Assembly: GCA_945643825.1 (NCBI GenBank)
Contig: CALZEZ010000011.1
Coordinates: 1 to 14,269, forward strand
Direction: 5' to 3'
DNA length: 14,269 nt
From: an uncultured Lachnospiraceae bacterium
GTDB lineage: Bacteria > Bacillota > Clostridia > Lachnospirales > Lachnospiraceae
Shown: positions 7,833-14,260 of the stretch, piece after piece
How the letters are laid out: each line of letters starts with the position of its first letter
How positions within the stretch are numbered: the stretch's first letter is position 1
Position numbers and translations under genes: made by a program
The notes under the pieces: generated by a model
Database searches by the model: none
What the model was told of the DNA's origin: nothing
Seen by the model: only the letters and a program-made list of their open reading frames with translations

Positions 7833-7862
7833 TTGTAAGCGCAGACCGGAGAACGCTATAAT
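7833..7862 (+). promoter_or_regulatory. Promoter of the dehydrogenase-lactonase-mutarotase operon
   Basis: -35 TTGTAA at 7833-7838, an 18-base spacer, and a perfect -10 TATAAT at 7857-7862. Transcription would start near 7869, giving a leader of about 35 bases. The weak -35 fits dependence on the adjacent AraC activator. Confidence 0.68.
7834..7847 (+). promoter_or_regulatory. Candidate cre (CcpA) site over the -35 region
   Basis: TGTAAGCGCAGACC matches the Firmicute catabolite-response consensus TGWAANCGNTNWCA at 12 of 14 positions; positions 10 and 14 differ. It covers most of the -35 and the spacer, where bound CcpA would block RNA polymerase. This fits carbon catabolite repression of a sugar operon. 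Confidence 0.42.
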
Positions 7863-7904
7863 ATAGGCAGTAGGAAACACAACAATGTATTTTGGGAGGC
7901 AGTG

Positions 7905-9104
7905 ATGATTGTAAAAGGAACCTATTTTCAAAACGATGAGAAAAACCCGTTAGTCTATGGCGATGTGGAGATTCAGAACGTGAAACGCCGCAGACTGCGC
8001 GGAGAAGAAGAAAAAGAAGGCATTCTGTGCGAGCCTGTCATGATCGGCTTCTGCGGAACCGACAATGAGCTGATGCATATGGGAAGCGAAGGAAGACTTG
8101 GTGCCAAATTCCCTGAGGGAACAAATCGCCTGATCAATGGTCATGAGGGAATTGTGTGGGTGCCCTCGCAGAATCGCTTTGCTATCGTCTTGATCCGTGG
8201 CGGTGACAGCTACGACCCGACTCGGTATACAGAAGACGAAACCTATTTCGAGTACGGCTGCGACAAGGCAGACGGCCTCTTTGCCGACAAACAGTATTTT
8301 CATCCCGACATGCTTCTTCCGATTCCGGACGGCTATGTAAAGGATGGAAAATTAGAGCTTTCCTTCGCCAAGAAGATGGTATTTCCCGATCCATTTGCCT
8401 GTATGCTGTTTCAGTTAGAGCGCATGGAGGATTTAGGAAGCGCCCATAACTTCCGCGTGGCAATGAGAAAATACAAATGTGACGAAGCAAAAGCCAGAGA
8501 GATTGCAAAAGACGAAATTTTTGACCGCACGGTAATCTTTGGACTCGGAACGACCGGTATGTTCATTGGTGACCTGATCCTTCGCAATCACAAGAATGCG
8601 AAGGTACTCTTTGTTGCCAGAAGCCCGAAGGAATCACCGAAGGTACAGTTTGCACTGAAGCAGACCAATGCCGAGTACCTGCAGAACACCTACGAATCCG
8701 AAGAAGAGCTTGCAAAGGCTATCATTGACAGACTTGGTGGAAGAGCAACGACCTTTATCGGAGTAAGCGGCAGCAATGTGGAGCATCGCATTGCCTTTGA
8801 ACATAAGGTGCTTGGCTGCAATGGAATCTATAACAGCTTCTCCCTTGGACCGAAGATCACCTTCGATACGATGCCGTTTGGCTTTGAAAATCACCTGATT
8901 CTTGGCTCGATCAACTTCAGACAGGATCATATGGAAAAAGCCATCGAGCTTTTGGCACAGAGTCACTACGATGAGATTGTGGAATTAATCGACAGAGAAG
9001 AATTTTCAAAGGATCCGATTGATGCCTATAAGAATAAAATCTACAGCAAGAGTGCCCCGATGAAGACGGCAGTTATCTGGAATCCGAAATATGTACAGCA
9101 ATAG
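7905..9104 (+). CDS. Zinc-type MDR dehydrogenase, glucose-1-dehydrogenase-like
   Basis: About 399 residues of the medium-chain dehydrogenase superfamily, closest in pattern to archaeal-type aldose (glucose/galactose) 1-dehydrogenases. The catalytic region has GFCGTDNELM (Cys50, Asp53) and INGHEGIVWV (His80, Glu81). The nucleotide fold has IFGLGTTGMFIGD (glycines 213-218), and the second strand ends VARSPKESPK, lacking the acidic residue of NAD-specific enzymes and suggesting NADP. The four-cysteine structural zinc lobe is missing: the corresponding stretch (about 97-130) contains only Cys119. An extra helical segment lies at about 172-206. The start is ATG 7905, 5 bases after GGGAGG at 7894-7899; GTG 7902 is too close to that site. 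It is first in a four-gene operon. Likely role: oxidation of an aldose at C1 to the lactone, which the third gene would hydrolyse. Substrate unproven. Confidence 0.83.
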   Translation: MIVKGTYFQNDEKNPLVYGDVEIQNVKRRRLRGEEEKEGILCEPVMIGFCGTDNELMHMGSEGRLGAKFPEGTNRLINGHEGIVWVPSQNRFAIVLIRGGDSYDPTRYTEDETYFEYGCDKADGLFADKQYFHPDMLLPIPDGYVKDGKLELSFAKKMVFPDPFACMLFQLERMEDLGSAHNFRVAMRKYKCDEAKAREIAKDEIFDRTVIFGLGTTGMFIGDLILRNHKNAKVLFVARSPKESPKVQFALKQTNAEYLQNTYESEEELAKAIIDRLGGRATTFIGVSGSNVEHRIAFEHKVLGCNGIYNSFSLGPKITFDTMPFGFENHLILGSINFRQDHMEKAIELLAQSHYDEIVELIDREEFSKDPIDAYKNKIYSKSAPMKTAVIWNPKYVQQ

Positions 9105-9121
9105 GAAAAGAGGAAAAAAGA

Positions 9122-10144
9122 ATGAAAACAGTATGGATCGAAGAACCCTTTAAAATCGAAGTGACAGACACACAGATGCCGGTTCCTAAGGAAGGCGAAG
9201 CACTCCTTAAGGTTTTATACTGCGGCATCTGCGGAGCCGATGTGGCAAGCTATACAGGCAACCAGCCCTTCACCACCTATCCCAGAATACCCGGACATGA
9301 ATTCAGTGCTCAGATTGTATCCATTCCCGAAAACGAAAAGGGATTAAAGGCGGGTGATATCGTCACAGCCAATCCCTACTTTAACTGCGGTACGTGTTAT
9401 TCCTGTAAAAGAGGCTATGTAAACTGCTGTACCGATAACCAGACGATGGGTGTACAGCGCGACGGAAGCTTTCGCGAATACATCACGATGCCTGTTGAGC
9501 GCATCTATGACGGCAAAGGTCTTTCTGCGAAGGAGTTAGCCCTTGTGGAACCCTTCACGATCAGCTATCATGCCCTTCACCGTGCACCGGTGAAGCCCGG
9601 AGATAAAGTACTTGTTGTAGGAGCCGGACCGATCGGACTCTTTGCTCTGATTGCCGCGAAGGCACAGGGAGCCGAGGTGTATGTAGCCGATGTGTTAGAT
9701 GGAAGACTGGAAAAAGCAATGCACTTTGGTGCCGCCGGAGTCATCAATTCCTCTAAGACCGATATCAAAGAAGAGGCCATGAAAATCACGAATGGAAACG
9801 GCTTCGATGTCTGCGTGGAGGCCTGCGGTCTGTCTGTGACCTTCCTTGCCTGCATTGACTGTGCGGCATTTGCTGCCAACATCATTCTGATCGGTAACGG
9901 CAAGAAGGAAACCACCTTCTTACACTCCGTTTTGTTAAAGAAGGAATTAAATGTTTTCGGAAGCCGTAACTCCTATGCCAAGGATTTCATGGCAGTAATT
10001 GACCTGATCGCAAGTGGCGAGGTCAAAGTTCTTGATATGGTCAGCGACATTTACCCAATCGACCGTGCCGATGAAGCCTTTAAAGCACTTGCTAACAACG
10101 ATGGAAGCCTGGCAAAGGTTCTCGTTGACATGACCGCAAAGTAA
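9122..10144 (+). CDS. Zinc-dependent alcohol (polyol/sugar-acid) dehydrogenase
   Basis: Medium-chain zinc dehydrogenase of 340 residues, in the sorbitol/threonine/galactonate dehydrogenase-like group. Catalytic zinc ligands are visible: Cys37 (CGICGAD), His59-Glu60 (PGHEF) and Glu143 (LVEPF). The structural zinc site is complete, with Cys89, Cys92, Cys95 and Cys103 at the classical 3-3-8 spacing. The Rossmann motif GAGPIG (167-172) is followed by Asp190 (YVADV), indicating NAD preference. AGAGG lies upstream of the ATG, and the gene starts 17 bases after the preceding stop. In this operon it could oxidise a secondary hydroxyl of the aldonate, or of a 2-keto-3-deoxy intermediate, made by its neighbours. 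The alternative is a polyol dehydrogenase acting on a different substrate. Confidence 0.9.
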   Translation: MKTVWIEEPFKIEVTDTQMPVPKEGEALLKVLYCGICGADVASYTGNQPFTTYPRIPGHEFSAQIVSIPENEKGLKAGDIVTANPYFNCGTCYSCKRGYVNCCTDNQTMGVQRDGSFREYITMPVERIYDGKGLSAKELALVEPFTISYHALHRAPVKPGDKVLVVGAGPIGLFALIAAKAQGAEVYVADVLDGRLEKAMHFGAAGVINSSKTDIKEEAMKITNGNGFDVCVEACGLSVTFLACIDCAAFAANIILIGNGKKETTFLHSVLLKKELNVFGSRNSYAKDFMAVIDLIASGEVKVLDMVSDIYPIDRADEAFKALANNDGSLAKVLVDMTAK

Positions 10145-10168
10145 ACAGAATTGGAAAAGAGGTAGCAC

Positions 10169-11044
10169 ATGCCAAGAATCATAGATGCCCACGTACATTT
10201 GTGGGAGACACAGAACGGAATCGTAAATGGCAGACCGGTTGTCGGAATCGGAAACGGAAAGAGTGACTTTGGCGGCGAGATTCGCCAGATGATGCCTCCT
10301 TATATGGAGGACAACCGCAACACGATTGAACGCCTGATTGCGAACATGGATTACGCACGTGTGAGCGGCAGCGTCATTACACAGGAATACATTGACGGCA
10401 ATCAGGATGCTTACCTGGTTGCTTCGAAGAACAAATATCCGGACAGAATCAAGATCTGTTCTCTGTATCAGGAAAAAGAAGAGTTCGAGTTAGAAGCCGT
10501 AGACGGCGTCAAAATCTGTGCCGGACGCTTGCAGGATCTGGACTTAAAGAAGCTTCTGCCGGTTTTTAAGAAGGTGGAGGAAGCAGGAAAGTTCATCTCG
10601 ATCGATCTGGCAGACGGCGACAAACAAGTTGACGACATGGAATATCTGATTGGACATTGTCAGACACTGCGCATTGCGATCGGACACTTCGGCATGGTGA
10701 CTACACCCGGATGGCAGAAGCAGATCGCACTTGCAAGGCATAAGAACGTCTATATCGAAAGCGGTGGCCTGACCTGGCTTTTCCACAAGGAATTCTATCC
10801 TTACCCTTCTGCAGTTGATGCCATTATCGAGGCGAGAGATATCTGCGGAATGGATAAGCTGATGTGGGGAAGCGATTATCCGAGAACGATGACCGACATC
10901 ACTTATGTGATGGCAGTCCGCTTCTTAGAGGAGACCGACAAGCTGACACAGGAAGAAAAAGCGGCATTCCTTGGAGAAAATGCCGTGCACTTCTATGGCT
11001 TTGACAAAGCACAGGAGATGCCGCAGATTGGAAATATGTTATAG
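10169..11044 (+). CDS. Amidohydrolase-2 family protein, probable sugar lactonase
   Basis: TIM-barrel amidohydrolase of 291 residues, related by pattern to L-fuconolactonase and L-rhamnonolactonase (COG3618-type). Metal and active-site motifs: IIDAHVHLW (His8, His10), IAIGHFG (His173) and LMWGSDYPRT (Asp236, the expected catalytic base). The C-terminal KAAFLGENAVHFYGF is the standard ending of the family. AGAGG precedes the ATG by a normal spacing, and the gene lies 24 bases after the dehydrogenase stop. Placed between sugar dehydrogenases and a FucU-type mutarotase, it most likely opens the lactone produced by C1 oxidation to give the aldonate. A decarboxylase or hydratase activity, also found in this superfamily, is less likely in this context. 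Confidence 0.87.
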   Translation: MPRIIDAHVHLWETQNGIVNGRPVVGIGNGKSDFGGEIRQMMPPYMEDNRNTIERLIANMDYARVSGSVITQEYIDGNQDAYLVASKNKYPDRIKICSLYQEKEEFELEAVDGVKICAGRLQDLDLKKLLPVFKKVEEAGKFISIDLADGDKQVDDMEYLIGHCQTLRIAIGHFGMVTTPGWQKQIALARHKNVYIESGGLTWLFHKEFYPYPSAVDAIIEARDICGMDKLMWGSDYPRTMTDITYVMAVRFLEETDKLTQEEKAAFLGENAVHFYGFDKAQEMPQIGNML

Positions 11045-11058
11045 GAAGGAAAGTACTT

Positions 11059-11496
11059 ATGTTAAAAGGAATTTCACCGATGCTGTCACCACAGCTGTTA
11101 AAGGTATTATGTGAAATGGGGCACAGTGACACGATTGTCATTGCGGACGGAAACTTCCCGGCAGAGACCATGGGGAGAAACGGGATCGTGATCCGGATGG
11201 ACGGACATGGCGTTCCGGAGATTCTTGAGGCGATCCTGCAGGTGTTCCCGCTCGACCAGTATGTAGAAAAGCCGGTCAGCCTTATGGAAAGAGTACCCGG
11301 CGACAATGCAGATGTCTCCATCTGGAAAACCTATGAGAAAATGATTGAAAAGGAAGAACCAAGAGGAACTGAGGTCATTCAGAAGCTCGAAAGATTCGCA
11401 TTTTATGAGGAAGCAAAGAAGGCATATGCGGTTATTGCGACCTCTGAGACCAGCCAGTACGCAAACGTTATTCTTCAGAAGGGCTGTGTGCTGTAA
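11059..11496 (+). CDS. fucU: RbsD/FucU-family sugar mutarotase
   Basis: Small cytoplasmic sugar-anomer isomerase of 145 residues, close to the usual 140 for L-fucose mutarotase. Conserved features: MLKGISPMLSPQLLKVLCEMGH with catalytic-type His22, then IVIADGNFPAE with Asp30, and the C-terminal SQYANVILQKGCVL. The enzyme would interconvert alpha and beta anomers so that the 1-dehydrogenase receives its preferred form. It is the last gene of the operon, 14 bases after the lactonase, and its stop codon lies inside the terminator hairpin. The sequence fits the FucU branch better than RbsD (ribose pyranase), which points to L-fucose or a similar 6-deoxy/galacto-configured sugar. This is a family inference only. 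Confidence 0.88.
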   Translation: MLKGISPMLSPQLLKVLCEMGHSDTIVIADGNFPAETMGRNGIVIRMDGHGVPEILEAILQVFPLDQYVEKPVSLMERVPGDNADVSIWKTYEKMIEKEEPRGTEVIQKLERFAFYEEAKKAYAVIATSETSQYANVILQKGCVL

Positions 11497-11512
11497 GCAC
11501 CGCCCTTTTTTT
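11481..11512 (+). terminator. Intrinsic terminator of the sugar operon
   Basis: An imperfect hairpin (GGGC and GTGC on the left arm at 11481-11491, GCAC and GCCC on the right at 11497-11505, with small T bulges) is followed by seven T at 11506-11512. The fucU stop codon lies in the loop. Confidence 0.8.
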
Positions 11513-11513
11513 A

Positions 11514-11543
11514 ACCTCTTACACACTAAAAATTACCTCTTAC
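11514..11543 (+). promoter_or_regulatory. Direct repeat, candidate LytTR operator
   Basis: The 9-base word ACCTCTTAC occurs at 11514-11522 and 11535-11543, 21 bases apart with a 12-base spacer. LytTR-domain proteins bind pairs of 9-base repeats with 12-13 base spacers. The second copy ends 10 bases before the -35 of the LytTR gene promoter, a position for autoactivation. Confidence 0.55.
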
Positions 11544-11553
11544 GCAAGAAGCC

Positions 11554-11581
11554 TTTACAGAAATCGCTGTATCGCTATACT
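11554..11581 (+). promoter_or_regulatory. Promoter of the LytTR/LiaF-like operon
   Basis: -35 TTTACA (11554-11559), a 16-base spacer, and -10 TATACT (11576-11581); each box has 5 of 6 consensus matches. Transcription would begin near 11588, giving a leader of about 32 bases. Confidence 0.65.
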
Positions 11582-11619
11582 GAACTTATCAGCAACACGA
11601 AAGTAAAAAAGGAAATGAA

Positions 11620-12087
11620 ATGAAAGTAAGAATTGAAATGGAACCGGGCTTAGAGGAGGAAGAAGTGGTCATTCGATGTGCCAGCTTAAGCGAATCCGTG
11701 ATCCATCTGCAAAACTACATAATGGAGCAGAGCGGTGGAACACGTTGTCTGACACTTTCAGACGCAGAGACGGATTACTTCATTCCGATAGCGGATATCT
11801 ACTTCTTTGAGACCGAAGGCAGAGAGCTGATGGCGCACACGGCGGATCGTATGTTTACTTGTGGCTATAAGCTCTATGAACTGGAGGAGCTGTTGCCGGC
11901 AAGCTTCATGCGGATCTCCAAATCAACCATTGTCAACCTGGATCGAATCTACTCGATTACGAAGAATCTCACTGCATCGAGCATGGTGGAATTTCAGGGA
12001 AGCAAGAAAAGGGCAATGGTGTCCAGAAATTATTATAAGCTGCTGATAGAACGTTTAAATACAAGAAAGATAGGAAGAGGTAAGTAA
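11620..12087 (+). CDS. LytTR-domain DNA-binding regulator (no receiver domain)
   Basis: Regulator of 155 residues. Residues 1-42 form a short N-terminal domain of unknown role, and about 43-147 form a LytTR DNA-binding domain. Typical signatures: IYFFETEGREL (60-70), FMRISKSTIVNLDRIYSI (97-114) and KRAMVSRNYYKLLIERL (130-146). There is no phospho-receiver domain, so it is not a standard two-component regulator. It matches the stand-alone LytTR proteins encoded beside a membrane partner. The next gene starts 1 base after its stop and encodes a LiaF-like membrane protein. A direct repeat of LytTR geometry lies just upstream of its promoter, suggesting autoregulation. The ATG is preceded by AAGG at a 7-base spacing. 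Confidence 0.9.
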   Translation: MKVRIEMEPGLEEEEVVIRCASLSESVIHLQNYIMEQSGGTRCLTLSDAETDYFIPIADIYFFETEGRELMAHTADRMFTCGYKLYELEELLPASFMRISKSTIVNLDRIYSITKNLTASSMVEFQGSKKRAMVSRNYYKLLIERLNTRKIGRGK

Positions 12088-12088
12088 A

Positions 12089-12814
12089 ATGAGCAATAAC
12101 AATAATCAGTATCATCAGAATTCAGAGAGATCCTATTGGGGAATTTTCCTTGTTGTCATAGCGATCGCTCTGATTGTCAACAAACTCGGATTCCTTAAGG
12201 ATTTCAGCATTTGGAGCATCACCCTGACAATTGTTTCTGTGGCGATACTCTTCAATGGTATTCTGAGACGAAGTATCGGAGGAATCCTGTTTCCGATTGC
12301 ATTTTTGATTATTCTGCACGATGAGTTCTTGGGACTTGAGGCTATCACACCCTGGCCGGTGCTTGGTGCGGCGATTCTTGCAACAGTCGGACTCAACATG
12401 CTTTTTCCCCACTTTGGGAAAAAACCTTTCGCAGGTCCGGTATACTTTGGAAATGCGCAGGGCATGCAGGACGAGAAAAGAAATAATAATACGGTCTACT
12501 ATCAGAATCATTTTGGAACCAGCGTGAAATATCTGAAGGGCGCAGTCTCCGAGGTCTATGTAAAATCAGATTTTGGCAGCTTTGATCTGTACTTAACAGA
12601 GGCGGAACTAATTGGCAATTCTGGAAGTGTTCATGTGAACTCCTCCATGGGCGAGGTGAAGCTGTATGTGCCTGCGGGATGGAATGTGGTCACCAATATT
12701 CACAACAGCTTTGCCAGTGTGGAAAAGGCCGGTGTGGAGAATCCGCAGGGTGTGACCAATCTGCTAGTCAACGGAAATGTATCCTTCGGAAGTTTGAAGA
12801 TCATTTATGTATAG
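12089..12814 (+). CDS. LiaF-like membrane protein (LiaF TM region + beta-rich C-domain)
   Basis: Membrane protein of 241 residues. An Asn/Gln-rich N-terminus is followed by four hydrophobic segments (about residues 16-33, 41-58, 62-78 and 86-107), matching the DUF5668/LiaF transmembrane region. After a polar linker with KRNNNTVYY, the C-terminal part (about 130-241) has the repeating short beta strands of the LiaF_C/DUF2154-like fold: SEVYVKSDFGSFDLYL, VHVNSSMGEVKLYVP, then LLVNGNVSFGSLKIIYV. In Bacilli, LiaF is the membrane inhibitor of the LiaSR envelope-stress system. Here it is paired with a LytTR regulator instead of a histidine kinase, and 1 base separates the genes. Likely role: sensing envelope state and restraining the LytTR protein. 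That role is inferred. Confidence 0.85.
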   Translation: MSNNNNQYHQNSERSYWGIFLVVIAIALIVNKLGFLKDFSIWSITLTIVSVAILFNGILRRSIGGILFPIAFLIILHDEFLGLEAITPWPVLGAAILATVGLNMLFPHFGKKPFAGPVYFGNAQGMQDEKRNNNTVYYQNHFGTSVKYLKGAVSEVYVKSDFGSFDLYLTEAELIGNSGSVHVNSSMGEVKLYVPAGWNVVTNIHNSFASVEKAGVENPQGVTNLLVNGNVSFGSLKIIYV

Positions 12815-12834
12815 TGTGTAAGGAGGGAATGACT

Positions 12835-13062
12835 ATGATTACCTTATTTTTTATGGTTTTGTTTTTCTGTTTCATGATTGCACTTGGCGTTCATCTTACC
12901 GGTGCCTTCTTAATGGCTCTTGTCTGGCTCTTTGTCAGATTGCCTCTTAGCCTTGTATTACTGGCAGTCGGCATAGTGCTTTGCTGCACGATTATTCTGA
13001 TTCCTCTTGGGGTCATGATGATAAGAGGCGGATGCCGCCTGATGATGCCGGTAATGTGTTAA
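12835..13062 (+). CDS. Small two-helix membrane protein, unknown function
   Basis: A 75-residue, strongly hydrophobic protein with two predicted membrane helices (about residues 2-33 and 36-60) separated by a short WLFVRLP turn. It ends in a basic, methionine- and cysteine-containing tail (MMIRGGCRLMMPVMC). I do not recognise a family. The start is set by AGGAGG at 12821-12826, which lies 8 bases from ATG 12835; ATG 12829 is too close to it. The gene begins 20 bases after the LiaF-like stop and is followed by a perfect terminator, so it belongs to the LytTR operon. It could be an accessory membrane subunit, or an output of the stress response in the manner of small Lia-operon proteins; neither is shown. 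Confidence 0.78.
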   Translation: MITLFFMVLFFCFMIALGVHLTGAFLMALVWLFVRLPLSLVLLAVGIVLCCTIILIPLGVMMIRGGCRLMMPVMC

Positions 13063-13070
13063 TTATATCG

Positions 13071-13099
13071 CAGTCTCCCACCCGGGAGACTGTTTTTTT
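13071..13099 (+). terminator. Intrinsic terminator of the LytTR operon
   Basis: A perfect 9-bp stem (13071-13079, CAGTCTCCC, with 13084-13092, GGGAGACTG), loop ACCC, is followed by seven T at 13093-13099. It ends the LytTR/LiaF-like transcript. Confidence 0.95.
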
Positions 13100-13159
13100 G
13101 TATAATCTTTCATTTGATGCGCAACCATGGTATTATTGTAGACATGGAACATTACACTG

Positions 13160-13166
13160 AGGAGGA
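13160..13166 (+). promoter_or_regulatory. Strong ribosome binding site fixing a TTG start
   Basis: AGGAGGA lies 7 bases before TTG 13174. No ATG follows at a suitable distance, and starting here places a signal peptide exactly at the N-terminus, so the TTG start is strongly favoured. Confidence 0.75.
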
Positions 13167-13173
13167 GATTCAA

Positions 13174-14247
13174 TTGAAAGTAAGAAACATTCTAAGAAAC
13201 ATAATATGCATTGTAGCTGCAACCTGCGTTGTCACCATGACAAACCCGCTTACAGCAAACGCAACGCCGGTTCTTTACCCGGATGGCACGATCTTTGATG
13301 CCGAATACTATGCGGCAAATAACCCGGACGTGGTTGCTGTGATGGGAAATAGTGCACAGGCACTCTATCAACATTATCTCCTTTGCGGAAAAATCGAAGG
13401 ACGCCAGCCCTACAACCCAAGTACTGATCCGGCAGCTTTATTACAGCAGACGAACACAAATGCCACTCTTAGTCAGACACTGCGTGCAACCGATACCCCG
13501 ATAGAACAGCTTCGCGTGGCGCTTCCCGGAACCTTTGTTACCTATGGCGTATACGAGCAGGATAATGTGAAGAAAAATGGCATGGAGCCGATCGAATGGC
13601 GCGTGCTCGAGAATACCGGCGACAGCCTTCTTCTGATGAGCCGATATGTTCTTGATGGTGTTCCGTTTTCCAATGCTTATGGTGCTGATATTTCCAAACC
13701 CATTCCGGTAACCTGGGAGACCTGTAATCTGCGTAACTGGCTGAATACGACCTTCCTGACAACAGCCTTTGACAGTACGGAACAGAGCCGCATCATGACA
13801 GTTAAAAATCATAATGCACCGACCAAGCCTCTTTGGGATGCCACCATAAAAGAACCGATTGATTATGGAAACGATACTATGGATCGCGTGTATATTCTAA
13901 GCTATGAAGAGGTTGAGAAGTACTTCCCGAAAGATGCTGTATATCTCGACAATAATGGAAAGCCGGTAGCCTATTCCACCGCACTTCGTATAAAAGCAAC
14001 ACCCTATGCATTAAAGCATGGAGTTTACGAGTGGACCATGAAGACAGCCAAAGCATGTGAAGGCTATCACGGCGGTTTTTACTCCATTCGCTATGATGTT
14101 GTTGGATTTGTACAAAGCTGTGCACTCCGTACCAAAGTCTTGGCAAATTCACAAACCAGCACAATTGGAGCGGATGGATGTTTTGGTTTCCGCACCGTTA
14201 CCTATGATATGGGAGAATGCCCCGTTATCCGCATCAATACCAAATAA
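13174..14247 (+). CDS. Secreted DUF6273-domain protein
   Basis: Exported protein of about 357 residues starting at TTG. The signal peptide is clear: basic MKVRNILRN, hydrophobic core IICIVAATCVV, and probable cleavage after LTANA (residue 30). Mature residues about 37-80 form a module often seen in Lachnospiraceae surface proteins (IFDAEYYAANNPDVVAV, then LYQHYLLCGKIEGRQPYNP). After a Thr/Gln-rich linker, residues about 117-355 match DUF6273: VTYGVYEQ, IEWRVLENTGDSLLLMSRY, TWETCNLRNWLNTTFL, VYILSYEEVEKYF and C-terminal CPVIRIN. The WWLRS-type core usual for DUF6273 is replaced by FYSIRY. No LPXTG or other sorting signal is present, so it may be secreted or loosely surface-held. Molecular function is unknown. 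No convincing promoter was found in the 110 bases before it, although TTGATG at 13114 could be a -35. Confidence 0.83.
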   Translation: MKVRNILRNIICIVAATCVVTMTNPLTANATPVLYPDGTIFDAEYYAANNPDVVAVMGNSAQALYQHYLLCGKIEGRQPYNPSTDPAALLQQTNTNATLSQTLRATDTPIEQLRVALPGTFVTYGVYEQDNVKKNGMEPIEWRVLENTGDSLLLMSRYVLDGVPFSNAYGADISKPIPVTWETCNLRNWLNTTFLTTAFDSTEQSRIMTVKNHNAPTKPLWDATIKEPIDYGNDTMDRVYILSYEEVEKYFPKDAVYLDNNGKPVAYSTALRIKATPYALKHGVYEWTMKTAKACEGYHGGFYSIRYDVVGFVQSCALRTKVLANSQTSTIGADGCFGFRTVTYDMGECPVIRINTK

Positions 14248-14260
14248 GAGGATGAGTAAA

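Noticed and set aside
7902..7904. GTG as start of the first MDR dehydrogenase
   Set aside because: It lies only 2 bases after GGGAGG; the adjacent ATG 7905 has the better 5-base spacing.
11559..11572. Possible second cre site in the LytTR promoter spacer
   Set aside because: Only 11 of 14 matches, with the ends wrong; too weak, and there is no metabolic reason for CcpA control of this operon.
11345..11623. Plus-strand frame overlapping the end of fucU and the following promoter
   Set aside because: It runs through the terminator and promoter in another frame, without a ribosome binding site or a recognisable product.
13101..13106. Perfect TATAAT just after the LytTR operon terminator
   Set aside because: The matching -35 position falls inside the terminator hairpin and does not resemble TTGACA; more likely AT-rich chance sequence, although weak promoter use cannot be excluded.
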